The notes beneath the pieces are model-generated. The model had not been told where the DNA came from, ran no database searches, and worked only from the letters and a program-made list of their open reading frames with translations. This document shows positions 43,507-51,628 of a stretch of DNA of 64,000 bases, piece by piece; within the stretch, counting starts at the first letter, position 1, and the number at the start of each line of letters is the position of its first letter. The stretch is from Streptomyces sp. NBC_00247 (GTDB lineage Bacteria > Actinomycetota > Actinomycetes > Streptomycetales > Streptomycetaceae): assembly GCF_036188265.1 (NCBI RefSeq), contig NZ_CP108093.1, positions 2,046,001 to 2,110,000 of the forward strand, written 5' to 3'. The position numbers and the translations under genes are program-made.

Positions 43507-45168
43507 ATGTCCGATCTTCCCCGCAAGGCGGTCACCCGCACCGCGAAACTGGCCGCCCTGCCGCTCGGCTTCGCCGGCCGGGCCACGTGGGGCCTGGGCA
43601 AACGGATCGGGGGCAGGCCGGCCGAGCTGGTGGCCAGGGAGGTGCAGCAGCGGACGGCGGACCAGCTCTTCAAGACCCTCGGGGAGCTGAAGGGCGGTGC
43701 CATGAAGCTCGGTCAGGCGCTCTCCGTGTTCGAGTCCGCGCTGCCCGAGGAGGTGGCCGGTCCGTACCGGGCGGCGCTGACGAAGCTCCAGGAGGCCGCT
43801 CCCCCGATGCCGGTGCGGACGGTCCACGGGGTGCTCACGGAGCGGCTCGGTGAGGGCTGGCGCGATCTCTTCCTCTCGTTCGACGACCAGCCGGCCGCCG
43901 CCGCCTCCATCGGCCAGGTACACCGGGCGGTCTGGCACGACGGGCGCGATGTCGCGGTGAAGGTGCAGTATCCGGGTGCCGGGGAGGCGCTGCTGTCGGA
44001 TCTCACTCAGCTCAGCAGGTTCGCGCGGCTCCTCGGGCCGTTGATCCCCGGCCTGGACGTCAAGCCGCTGATCAAGGAGATGCGCGACCGGGTCTCGGAG
44101 GAGCTGGACTACGCGCTGGAGGCGCGGGCGCAGGAGGAGCACGCGGCCGAGTTCGCGGGCGACCCCGACGTGGTCGTCCCCGGAGTGGTGCTCCAGTCGG
44201 ACCAGGTTCTGGTGACGGAGTGGATGGACGGCATCCCGCTGTCCGAGGTGATCGATCGGGGGACGGTCGAGCAGCGGAACCGGGCGGGCCAGTTGCTCTC
44301 GCGTTTCCTCTTCTCCGGGCCGGCCCGGACGGGCCTGCTCCACGCCGACCCGCACCCGGGCAACTTCCGCCTCCTGCCACCCGTCGGGGAGGAACCGGCC
44401 GCCGTCGCGCCGGAGGCCCCCCTGCCGGATGCCCCGCCTTGCTCCGGGGAGTGGCGGGAGTGGCGGCTCGGGGTGCTCGACTTCGGGACGGTCGACCGGT
44501 TGCCGGGCGGGCTGCCCGAGATCATCGGCGAGGCCCTGCGGATGACGCTGCTCGGCGAGGCGGAGGAGGTGTATGCCCTGCTGCGGCGGGCGGGCTTCGT
44601 TTCGGAGTCGGTGGATCTGGACCCCGACGCGGTCCTGGACTACCTGGTCCCCGTCATCGAACCGGCCCAGGTGGAGGAGTTCGCCTTCAGCCGGGGGTGG
44701 CTGCGCACCCAGGCGGCCCGGATCGCAGATCCCCGCTCCCCCGCGCACCGGCTCGGGAGGCAGTTGAACCTTCCACCCTCCTATCTCCTCATACACCGGG
44801 TGACGCTGAGCACGATCGGGGTGCTCTGCCAGCTGGGCGCGACGGTGCGCCTGCGGGACGAGCTCGAAGCGTGGCTGCCCGGCTTCCCGGAACCGGGCGG
44901 TGCGGGTGGGACGACCGGTGCGGGCGATGCGGACGGCGCGGGCAGTGCGGGTGGGACGACCGGCGCGGGCGGCGGCGGCGAGGGCCCGGACGCCTTGATC
45001 GGCGCGGAGGGTCCGGACGGCGCGGAGGGTCCGGGACGTCCCGGACTACGGGGTACCTCGGACGACCCGAGTACGCGGACGGAGCGCGCGGCGGGCGCCG
45101 AGCGAACGGGCCGAGGGCGGCGGAGTGCTTCCGACGGACGGACCGGGCGGGAGACCGAGGAGGTGTGA
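43507..45168 (+). CDS. ABC1/UbiB-family atypical protein kinase
   Basis: Protein of 553 residues. Family motifs are present: KLGQALS (67-73, the KxGQ motif), the Ala-rich nucleotide loop AAAASIGQVH, VAVKVQYPG with the lysine, LLHADPHPGNF (catalytic loop) and LDFGTVDRL. ABC1 proteins act in isoprenoid-quinone or lipid biology and have ATPase activity. The last 120 residues are a Gly/Ala/Asp repeat region with no fold visible. It lies 63 bp downstream of the E1-like gene; in M. tuberculosis the homologue is next to whiB7 as here. Confidence 0.92.
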   Translation: MSDLPRKAVTRTAKLAALPLGFAGRATWGLGKRIGGRPAELVAREVQQRTADQLFKTLGELKGGAMKLGQALSVFESALPEEVAGPYRAALTKLQEAAPPMPVRTVHGVLTERLGEGWRDLFLSFDDQPAAAASIGQVHRAVWHDGRDVAVKVQYPGAGEALLSDLTQLSRFARLLGPLIPGLDVKPLIKEMRDRVSEELDYALEARAQEEHAAEFAGDPDVVVPGVVLQSDQVLVTEWMDGIPLSEVIDRGTVEQRNRAGQLLSRFLFSGPARTGLLHADPHPGNFRLLPPVGEEPAAVAPEAPLPDAPPCSGEWREWRLGVLDFGTVDRLPGGLPEIIGEALRMTLLGEAEEVYALLRRAGFVSESVDLDPDAVLDYLVPVIEPAQVEEFAFSRGWLRTQAARIADPRSPAHRLGRQLNLPPSYLLIHRVTLSTIGVLCQLGATVRLRDELEAWLPGFPEPGGAGGTTGAGDADGAGSAGGTTGAGGGGEGPDALIGAEGPDGAEGPGRPGLRGTSDDPSTRTERAAGAERTGRGRRSASDGRTGRETEEV

Positions 45169-45212
45169 GGAAGGGCGGCTTCGGAGCGGGAGACAGCGAC
45201 TTCCGACTGTCG

Positions 45213-45247
45213 GCTGCGGGCTGCGGGCTGCGGGCTGCGGGCTGCGG
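45213..45247. repeat. 7-bp tandem repeat, five copies
   Basis: GCTGCGG is repeated at 45213, 45220, 45227, 45234 and 45241. The surrounding 45170-45420 is low-complexity CTGC/CCAGCCGC sequence between two convergent genes, with no gene that I can see. Confidence 0.95.
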
Positions 45248-45421
45248 GCTGTCGGCAACGGGCCGCCTACTGGCGACCACCGGCTGCTGGCTTCTGGCCG
45301 GCGACTGCCGGCTCCTCGGCAGTCGCCTGCTGCCAGCCGCCTACTGCCAGCCGCCAGCCGCTCTGCGCTCCGCGCTCTGCGCTGCGTCCGAGCGGGCAGC
45401 CGAGTCCCGGACCTTCGGCCT

Positions 45422-45961
45422 TCAGCCGAGATCGAGGTGGAAGCTGGAGACGCTGCCGTCGGCCGCGGTCAGGGTGACCGGGCCGAAGGTCATGACCAGG
45501 GAGCTGCTTCCCTGGCTCCGGTAGTAGCCGGTGGCCTCGGTGACCCGGACGGCCAGGGCCGCGAGGGTGGCGGCGACTGTCGCGTCCGCCTCGATCTTCG
45601 GCTGGGCGAGCCCGGGGTGGCCGTTCGCCTCCGCCCAGTCCTGGAAGCCGCGCGCGTCGCGGCTCATGCCAGGAAGGATGCTCGGATTCGCCCAAGCCCA
45701 CAGCCAGGAGTTCGACGTGGAGCTGAAACTTCCCAGTATCTGCGCCGGGGCCGTCGCGGTCTTGTCGGGGAAGGTCCACGTGATCGTGCCGGTCGTCTGG
45801 TCGAGATCCCAGCGGTCCGCCGATCCCAGACCCCAGGTCATGTGCGCGCGACCAAGTCGTTCGATCAAGTTCTCGCCCTGCTGGAGCAACGCACCCAACA
45901 GAGCCTGGTCCCCGGGCTGACCGGCTTTCTTCGCGTCATTGCACCGCTTGAACATGCCCAT
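45422..45961 (-). CDS. DUF6882-like conserved protein
   Basis: Protein of 179 residues (MGMFKRCNDAKKAG; a second ATG at 45955 is possible). The conserved part contains LGRAHMTWGLGSADRWDLDQ, TGTITWTFPDK, AQILGSFSSTSNSWLWAWANPS and DWAEANGHPGL, a pattern of the actinobacterial DUF6882 family. It is soluble, with many Trp and no catalytic signature. The frame extends further upstream but crosses the next gene, so the Met near 45961 is preferred. Confidence 0.75.
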   Translation of the reverse strand: MGMFKRCNDAKKAGQPGDQALLGALLQQGENLIERLGRAHMTWGLGSADRWDLDQTTGTITWTFPDKTATAPAQILGSFSSTSNSWLWAWANPSILPGMSRDARGFQDWAEANGHPGLAQPKIEADATVAATLAALAVRVTEATGYYRSQGSSSLVMTFGPVTLTAADGSVSSFHLDLG

Positions 45962-46104
45962 GCCGCGAACCCTACCCAGCGGCCTACGGGCCGGTCGGCC
46001 GCAGCTCAGCCCCGTATTCCTGCTGCGCAGCGGGTCCAGGGACGTTCCCGGGCCGGGTGGGCCGGGTCCCGCGTTCTCGCGTACCCGAGTGACACGGCCC
46101 GAAC

Positions 46105-46305
46105 TCACCAGGAGGCGACGTCGAGCCGGCTTTCGACGGCCCTGATATGGGCGCGGGCGCAGTTCTCGCAGAAGTAGTGGCGCCCGTCCTTCTCCACCGC
46201 GCACATCCAGGTGGGTGGTGCGCTCGCGCCGGCGGTGACGCCGCACCGCCCACAGGAAACGTGGGGGGCTTGGGGCATCGGGGGGTGATACGTCTGCTCG
46301 TCCAC
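46105..46305 (-). CDS. Small zinc-ribbon-like protein
   Basis: Protein of 66 residues from GTG 46305 (VDEQTYHPPMPQAPHV). It contains two CxxC pairs, Cys18/Cys21 (SCGRCG) and Cys46/Cys49 (FCENCA), with a further Cys35, so it should bind one zinc ion. The tail RAHIRAVESRLDVASW is helical. A longer frame upstream is Arg/Pro-rich and probably not translated. Function unknown; conservation of the motif supports a real gene. Confidence 0.7.
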   Translation of the reverse strand: MDEQTYHPPMPQAPHVSCGRCGVTAGASAPPTWMCAVEKDGRHYFCENCARAHIRAVESRLDVASW

Positions 46306-46412
46306 GCCGTGACGATAACTCCGTGGATGACGGGCGGCACGGCGGAACGCACGGGCGGAAACGAGACCGGGGCACACCCGACACACGGACGAAACCCCAG
46401 GTCCGGCGCGCA

Positions 46413-46436
46413 CGAAAAACCCCGCCCGCCGGGGCC
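46413..46436 (-). terminator. Rho-independent terminator of the wblC transcript
   Basis: On the minus strand CCCCG-GCGGG-CGGGG forms a hairpin followed by TTTTT. It lies about 115 bp after the stop of the small gene downstream of wblC. Confidence 0.8.
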
Positions 46437-46551
46437 TGCCTGTTCGGCGGCCCCGGCGCGCGGGGGTGGTGGTTCCTGCTCGCACGGCTGTGCTCCGGAC
46501 GCGTGGCTGCTGCCGGGGGCCGTACTGGAGGCGCTGCTGGAGGCGCTGTTC

Positions 46552-46818
46552 CTACTGCATGACCGCCATGGCGAGCGCACGGCGGGCGCGCAGGGACACG
46601 CGCTCCGCCCGGCGCTGCATCCGCCGGGCGGAGACCAGGCGAAGGGCCCGGCGTTCCACCTCGGCAGTGGTCAGGCGGTCGTGCATATGCGCACGCGCCA
46701 GGGCTTCTGGGATGAGTTGCATCTCGCGGTTCCTGTTCTGACGCGAGTCGTTCGCGCCGGAGTTCGTGACGTCGAGCGTGGCGGAGCCGACGGGCTCCTT
46801 CGTGGGGGTGGTCGTCAT
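46552..46818 (-). CDS. Conserved small basic protein downstream of wblC
   Basis: Protein of 88 residues (MTTTPTKEPVGSATLD). The C-terminal two thirds are helical and very basic (LTTAEVERRALRLVSARRMQRRAERVSLRARRALAMAV), which suggests nucleic-acid or membrane contact. No family is recognised. It begins 92 bp after wblC on the same strand and precedes a terminator, so it is probably part of the wblC transcript and would share its antibiotic induction. Confidence 0.72.
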   Translation of the reverse strand: MTTTPTKEPVGSATLDVTNSGANDSRQNRNREMQLIPEALARAHMHDRLTTAEVERRALRLVSARRMQRRAERVSLRARRALAMAVMQ

Positions 46819-46910
46819 GGGTGCCTGATTTCGCGGGTCATGAGTGTGGGGGCGGTCGATGGTGCCGACCAACTGCAGTACTGCGGGAGCCATGGCTCCC
46901 AGGTCGGCGG

Positions 46911-47279
46911 TCACGCCGCGACCGGGTTCTTGCGCGGACGGCCGCGGGGCCGCTTCCGGGCGACGACGACGCCCTGGACGAAGAGCTCGCCGCCCCAGAC
47001 GCCCCAAGGCTCACGCCGCTCCTGGGCGCCGGCGAGGCACGCCTCGACGAGGGGACAGGTCCGGCAGAGGGACTTGGCGTACTCGACGTCGGCGGGCGAC
47101 TCGGCGAAGAAGACCTCGGGGTCGTAGGAGCGGCAGGGCACCGGGGTGCCGAGGTTCTCGATGGCGTCGTCGAGAGCGGTGAGGGTGGTGAGGGGCAGCA
47201 AGGTGGGGTCCTCCGTGGAACCTGGCGGGACGATCGAGGGGGAAGGCGGTACGGACGGGGCGTGCGCTTCGAGTTGCAC
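46911..47279 (-). CDS. wblC: WhiB-like iron-sulfur regulator WblC/WhiB7
   Basis: Protein of 122 residues from GTG 47279 (VQLEAHAPSV). It has the four iron-sulfur cysteines Cys49, Cys72, Cys75 and Cys81 (CRTCPLVEAC), the GVWGGE turn (93-98) and a C-terminal AT-hook RGRPRK (112-117). WhiB7/WblC binds the housekeeping sigma factor and AT-rich DNA next to the -35 and induces resistance to ribosome-targeting antibiotics. The long leader contains a WhiB7-type promoter, an upstream ORF and an intrinsic terminator. In S. coelicolor WblC also induces sigR, which is present in this window. Confidence 0.96.
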   Translation of the reverse strand: MQLEAHAPSVPPSPSIVPPGSTEDPTLLPLTTLTALDDAIENLGTPVPCRSYDPEVFFAESPADVEYAKSLCRTCPLVEACLAGAQERREPWGVWGGELFVQGVVVARKRPRGRPRKNPVAA

Positions 47280-47382
47280 GGTGGGTGGTGTCCTCGTCTG
47301 GTCGTTCCGGCTGTTGGCCGGTTGTCGGCTGGTACCAGGTACTGCTTGTCCCGAGGCTCCTTCGTTCCGTTTCATCCGTTCG

Positions 47383-47428
47383 GACAAAACAAAAGGGCCG
47401 CGGATCCCGAGTGGGGTTCCGCGGCCCT
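47383..47428 (-). terminator. Attenuator terminator in the wblC leader
   Basis: An 11-bp perfect stem (47394-47404 with 47418-47428; three further G:C pairs inside) is followed on the minus strand by TTTTGTTTTG. It lies between the uORF stop (47452) and the wblC start (47279), so transcription should stop here unless the leader is rearranged. Confidence 0.9.
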
Positions 47429-47438
47429 GAAGGCGCCG

Positions 47439-47457
47439 GCCTGATGCTGGATCAGGC
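47439..47457 (-). promoter_or_regulatory. Hairpin over the uORF stop codon
   Basis: GCCTGAT and ATCAGGC form a 7-bp stem with a 5-nt loop that includes the uORF stop codon (47454-47452). A ribosome at the stop would melt it, possibly affecting the next terminator. Confidence 0.5.
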
Positions 47458-47787
47458 TGGATCGCTCCAGGGTTCAGGCCCACGGAAGGCCCACATCGTG
47501 TGGTGATACGTCGTCTGCTGCTTGCTCGCGAATCCGGCACCGGCTGCCGCAAAGGCAGAGGCCTGAGCCTTTTCCGCCTTCGCTCCTGCTGCCGCCGATG
47601 CCTGGATCGGTCGCTCATTGCGCTCTCGGACTACCGGCAGGGATGCCAGAGGCAGCGGACGCGCGGCGGAAATGCCGGACAGACCGGTGCCGAGAAGCGA
47701 GACGTCCGAGGAGCCGAGAAGGCCGAGTGAGCATGCGGAGACGACGGGGCGATCGGTCATTTTGACGTTCTTGATGATGCTGATCAC
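47452..47787 (-). CDS. Upstream ORF in the wblC leader (111 aa)
   Basis: GTG 47787 has a strong GGAGG site eight bases upstream and opens a frame of 111 residues (VISIIKNVKMTDRPVVSA to FRGPEPWSDPA). It ends 24 bp before the attenuator stem. A prominent uORF ahead of a terminator is known for whiB7/wblC in several actinomycetes, where its translation status sets expression. The peptide is Ala/Ser/Leu-rich without a recognised fold, so its translation rather than its product probably matters. Conservation of the peptide could not be checked. Confidence 0.78.
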   Translation of the reverse strand: MISIIKNVKMTDRPVVSACSLGLLGSSDVSLLGTGLSGISAARPLPLASLPVVRERNERPIQASAAAGAKAEKAQASAFAAAGAGFASKQQTTYHHTMWAFRGPEPWSDPA

Positions 47788-47910
47788 TGGAATCGCCTCC
47801 TCTCGGCGTCTCGGGGGACCGGCCGGGGCCGGTCCTGCTTATTCGGATGGGTACGGACAAGTACAGCACGGAAGGCGGGCTTCGGAGAAGCCGCTGTTTC
47901 CGTGGTTAAG

Positions 47911-47949
47911 AACCTATGGTGACGACTGGCACGGGCGCAAACTATTTTT
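47911..47949 (-). promoter_or_regulatory. WhiB7-type autoregulated promoter of wblC
   Basis: On the minus strand AAAAAT lies 3 bp upstream of TTGCGC (-35, 47940-47935), followed by 18 bp and TAGGTT (-10, 47916-47911). An AT-rich box three bases before the -35 is the recognised WhiB7/WblC target. Transcription would begin near 47904. Confidence 0.85.
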
Positions 47950-47963
47950 CCGACGAGTTTTCC

Positions 47964-50186
47964 TCAGCTCTCGCCGAAGCCCTCGCGATCTTCCTCATCC
48001 AGGCTCTCACCTGCGCAGATGGCCAGGACATCGCTGCCGAATCGACCCATCTTGCGGTTCCCGACACCTGCGATCGTGACGAGTTCGCGCTCGCTGCCGG
48101 GGACGGCCTCCGCGATGGCCATCAGGGTCTTGTCGGTGAACACGCACCAGGCGGGCTGGGAGAGTTCCCCGGCCCGGGCTGCCCGCCAGACGCGGAGCCG
48201 TTCGTAGAGCGCCTCGTCCATGTCGGAGGGGCAGTCCTCGCAGCGCATCAGTTTCATCTCGCCGGCCTCGGTCAGGGTCCGGCCGCAGACCCGGCACCGC
48301 ACCGGGCCCCACTTCTTGCGCTGGACGGTGCTCTCGGTGCGCGTGGCCGTGGCGCCGCCCGTGCCCGTACCGCGATCGATGCCTCCGCCACCTCCGGCCC
48401 CGCCTCGGGCACTCGCCCCGGAACCGCTGCGGAGTCCGTTGAGGAAGCGGGTGGGCCGTCGGCCGGCCCGGCCTCCCGGCGAACGTGACACCGCCCAGGA
48501 GAGCGCGAGGTGGAAGCGGGCACGGGTGATCCCGACGTACAGCAGGCGGCGCTCCTCCTCGACCTGCTCGTCGGTCTTGGCGTAGGCGATCGGCATCATG
48601 CCCTCGGTCAGCCCGACCAGGAACACCGCGTCCCACTCCAGCCCCTTGGCCGCGTGCAGCGATGCCAGGGTGACGCCCTGGACGGTCGGCGCGTGCTGGG
48701 CGGCGGCGCGCTCGTCGAGCTCCCGGACGAGATCGGCGAGCGTCGCGCCGGGCTTCGCGGCTCCGAAGTCCTCGGCCAGCCGGACCAGCGCGGCCAGCGA
48801 CTCCCACCGGTCGCGCACCGCCCCGGAGCCGGCGGGCGGCCGGTGCGACCAGCCCTGGGTGGAGAGCACGGCCCGCACCTGGGCGGGCAGTCCCTCGGCG
48901 CCGTCGAGGAGGGAGTCGTTCCCCCCGGCCCGGGCGGCGCCCCGCAGGGCCACCCACGCCTCACGGACCTCACGGCGTTCGAAGAACCGCTCGGCCCCGC
49001 GCAGCTGGTAGGGCACCCCGGCGTCGGCGAGCGCCTGCTCGTAGACGCCGGACTGGGAATTCACCCGGTAGAGGACGGCGATCTCCCCCGCCGGGACTCC
49101 TGCGGCGATGAGGTCCCGGATGCGGCGAGCGGTCCCCTCCGCCTCCGCCGGCTCGTCCGCGTACTCCGTGTAGACGGGCTCGGGGCCCTTGTCGCGCTGG
49201 GAGACGAGTTCGAGGCGGTGCTCGGCGGCCCGTCCGCTCGCCTGGCGCAGCAGCCCGTTGGCGAGGTGGACGACCTGCGGGGTGGAGCGGTAGTCCCGGA
49301 CCAGTTTGACCACGGTGGCGTTCGGGTGGGCGGTACGGAAGTTCAGCAGGTGGTCGGGGGTGGCGCCGGTGAAGGAGTAGATCGTCTGGCTGGCGTCGCC
49401 GACGACGCAGAGGTTGTCCCGGCCGCCGACCCAGAGGTCGAGCAGCCGCTGCTGGAGCGGGCTGACGTCCTGGTACTCGTCGACCACGAAGTGCTGGTAC
49501 TGGGCTCGGACGTTCTCGGCGATGTCCTTGCGGTCCTGGAGGATCGCGACGGTGAGCAGCAGCACGTCCTCGAAGTCGATCACGGACCGGTCGCGCTTCA
49601 GCTGTTCGTACGTCGCGTAGATCTTGGCGAGTTCCGCGGGGTCGCGGGGGGCGTCGCGGAGGCTCTTGGCCACCGCGGCCGGGTAGTCGGCCGGAACGGT
49701 CTGGGTGACCTTGGACCACTCGATCTCGCTCGTGGCGTCACGGAGTTCGTTGCGGTCGAGACGGATCTCGCAGCGGGCCGCCGCCTCGGCGACCAGCTGC
49801 ACCTTGCGCTCCAGCAGCCGGGGAAGATCACCACCGACTGCTTTCGGCCAAAAATACTGGAGCTGGCGCAGCGCGGCGGAGTGGAAGGTCCGCGCCTGTA
49901 CCCCCGAGGCGCCGAGCTGGCGGAGGCGTCCGCGCATCTCTCCGGCGGCCCGGTTGGTGAACGTGACGGCCAGCACGGTGGAGGGCTGGAGGATCCCGGC
50001 GCGGACGCCGTACGCGATGCGGTGGGTGATCGCGCGCGTCTTGCCCGTGCCCGCTCCGGCCAGCACGCACACCGGCCCGTGCAGGGCGAGGGCGACCTCG
50101 CGCTGCTCGGGGTCGAGCCCTTCCAGGACCGCGTCCGGAGACTCGGGCACCTGCGGGAAGAGAGTGGAATGCGTTGCTGCTGTCAC
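47964..50186 (-). CDS. uvrD2: ATP-dependent DNA helicase UvrD2
   Basis: Protein of 740 residues from GTG 50186 (VTAATHSTLFPQ). Superfamily 1 motifs are clear: Walker A AGAGTGKT (43-50), VDEYQDVSP (motif II), GDASQTIYSF (III), LVRDYRSTPQVV (IV), ASLHAAKGLEWDAVFL (V) and RRLLYVGITRAR (VI). The C-terminus has a Cys4 element (CRVCG and CEDC) and an HRDC domain, the known UvrD2 architecture of actinobacteria. It unwinds DNA in repair. The gene starts about 2 kb upstream of the wblC promoter on the same strand. Confidence 0.95.
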   Translation of the reverse strand: MTAATHSTLFPQVPESPDAVLEGLDPEQREVALALHGPVCVLAGAGTGKTRAITHRIAYGVRAGILQPSTVLAVTFTNRAAGEMRGRLRQLGASGVQARTFHSAALRQLQYFWPKAVGGDLPRLLERKVQLVAEAAARCEIRLDRNELRDATSEIEWSKVTQTVPADYPAAVAKSLRDAPRDPAELAKIYATYEQLKRDRSVIDFEDVLLLTVAILQDRKDIAENVRAQYQHFVVDEYQDVSPLQQRLLDLWVGGRDNLCVVGDASQTIYSFTGATPDHLLNFRTAHPNATVVKLVRDYRSTPQVVHLANGLLRQASGRAAEHRLELVSQRDKGPEPVYTEYADEPAEAEGTARRIRDLIAAGVPAGEIAVLYRVNSQSGVYEQALADAGVPYQLRGAERFFERREVREAWVALRGAARAGGNDSLLDGAEGLPAQVRAVLSTQGWSHRPPAGSGAVRDRWESLAALVRLAEDFGAAKPGATLADLVRELDERAAAQHAPTVQGVTLASLHAAKGLEWDAVFLVGLTEGMMPIAYAKTDEQVEEERRLLYVGITRARFHLALSWAVSRSPGGRAGRRPTRFLNGLRSGSGASARGGAGGGGGIDRGTGTGGATATRTESTVQRKKWGPVRCRVCGRTLTEAGEMKLMRCEDCPSDMDEALYERLRVWRAARAGELSQPAWCVFTDKTLMAIAEAVPGSERELVTIAGVGNRKMGRFGSDVLAICAGESLDEEDREGFGES

Positions 50187-50436
50187 CCTGCCATGCTGCC
50201 AGGTCGCCGACGACCACCGGAATCGTTGTCCACAGGGGTGACGCATCCGTCATACCGGAGCGGTCGGCCCGGCCGCCGGCACCGGTCACACGGGGGGCGG
50301 ACGGCCTTCGCCGACGTGCGACCGCACGGAACAGCAGGTCACCGGGCTCACCCGGGCGCTGTCGGTGGTGGGTGGGACGATCTTCGCGGTCGGCCCGAGC
50401 GGGCCGGTACCCGAATCCGCAGGGGGTCGCGTGGAC

Positions 50437-51051
50437 ATGTGGCAGAAGCTCTCGGCGCAGGTCGAAGAACGGCTGGGGACGGTGTCGGCCGACCAGCGCG
50501 GCGTCTTCGCCGCGGCGGTCGCTGAACGCCTGATGAGCCGGCACGAGGCGTTGCCGGAGGACGAGCGTGTGCCGTTCACCCTGAGCCTGCGCCCCCTGCT
50601 GAATTCCGTGTGGGACGGCGTTCTGGGCGACAGGTCGGCCTTCTCGGCGGTCAACCGGGGAGTCGCCGAGTACATGCTCAGCGAGTACTGCCACAACGAC
50701 GGCCAGGACGGACCGGACGAGGCGGACGAGTCCGCCGCGGCAGCGACGTTGCACGCCGCTCACGCCTACCTGTTCGGCTGCCGGGACTTCGCCGTGTGGA
50801 CCGGCGCCCGGGCGGTGGAGGCCGTCGACCAGCACCTTCAGTACCTCGCCGAGACGACGGAGGACGAAGCGGTCGACCTCCCGGTCGACACGGACGAAGC
50901 ACTCGTCGCCGAGTTGCGGCGGCAGCTCCGTGACCTCGATCTGATAGCCGGGTTCTCGGAGCGGCTCCGCCACGCCGCCATGGGATTGCCCCTCGACGCC
51001 TCGGCCCGGCTCCGTGCGGAGCTGCGGGCTCCGCTGTCCTGCCGGGAGTGA
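50437..51051 (+). CDS. DUF416-like hypothetical protein
   Basis: Protein of 204 residues starting MWQKLSAQVEERLG; GTG 50431 two codons upstream is an alternative, since AGGGGG lies just before it. The helical pattern (QRGVFAAAVAERLM, FTLSLRPLLNSVWDGVL, AATLHAAHAYLFGCRDFAVWTGARAVEAVDQHLQYL) resembles DUF416/YjaG-type proteins, though I am not certain. The frame extends upstream to 50365 but that part looks non-conserved. It is divergent from uvrD2. Function unknown. Confidence 0.68.
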   Translation: MWQKLSAQVEERLGTVSADQRGVFAAAVAERLMSRHEALPEDERVPFTLSLRPLLNSVWDGVLGDRSAFSAVNRGVAEYMLSEYCHNDGQDGPDEADESAAAATLHAAHAYLFGCRDFAVWTGARAVEAVDQHLQYLAETTEDEAVDLPVDTDEALVAELRRQLRDLDLIAGFSERLRHAAMGLPLDASARLRAELRAPLSCRE

Positions 51052-51196
51052 CTCCGGCCAGGAGTGAGCCTCTCCGAGGGCCGAGCCGTTCGGCCCATGG
51101 ACCGGGGCCCCGGCCAGGGTCGGAGCCGGGGTCGGGGTCGGAGGAGCCGGGGTCCGGGTCGGGATTGGCGGAGGGGGCTCGTCGCGCAGGGAGGGT

Positions 51197-51226
51197 GGGA
51201 ATGGTGGCGGAGGTCCGAGCGTTGTG
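51197..51226 (+). promoter_or_regulatory. SigR-dependent promoter of the mycoredoxin gene
   Basis: GGGAAT (51197-51202), an exact 18-nt spacer and GTTGTG (51221-51226) match the SigR consensus and the sigR P2 promoter at 16905-16934. The start codon is 133 bp beyond the -10. This places mycoredoxin in the SigR regulon. Confidence 0.82.
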
Positions 51227-51358
51227 CGAGCGGGTGCCACGTGCGCGCTTCCGGTGACGGGTGCGCGGTGCGGAGACCCGGACACCGCACCTTTTCGGCC
51301 TTTTCCGGCTTCGGGCGTGCGGCGAAACGGACGAGACGACCAGAGGAGCACCAGCGAC

Positions 51359-51616
51359 ATGCCGGGCACTGTGACGATGTACAGCACCACGTGGTGCGGC
51401 TACTGCCGCCGCCTCAAGGGCCAGATGGACCGCGAGGGCATCGGGTACACCGAGATCAACATCGAGCTGGACCCGGAGTCGGCCGCCTTCGTCGAGAAGG
51501 CGAACGGTGGAAACCAGACGGTCCCCACCGTCCGGATCGTTCCCGCGCAGGGCGGCTCGGAGGTCGTCATGACCAACCCGAGTCTGGCCCAGGTGAAGCA
51601 GGCCCTCGGCGCCTGA
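51359..51616 (+). CDS. mrx1: Mycoredoxin (glutaredoxin-like, mycothiol-dependent)
   Basis: Protein of 85 residues with the CGYC active site in MYSTTWCGYCRRLKGQ, the TVPTVRI cis-proline segment and a glutaredoxin fold. In actinobacteria this group reduces protein-mycothiol mixed disulfides. The Shine-Dalgarno GAGGAG and ATG 51359 fix the start. A consensus SigR promoter precedes it, so thiol stress should induce it. In M. tuberculosis the homologue (Rv3198A) also lies between uvrD2 and nudC. Confidence 0.94.
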   Translation: MPGTVTMYSTTWCGYCRRLKGQMDREGIGYTEINIELDPESAAFVEKANGGNQTVPTVRIVPAQGGSEVVMTNPSLAQVKQALGA

Positions 51617-51628
51617 CCGCCACACCCG

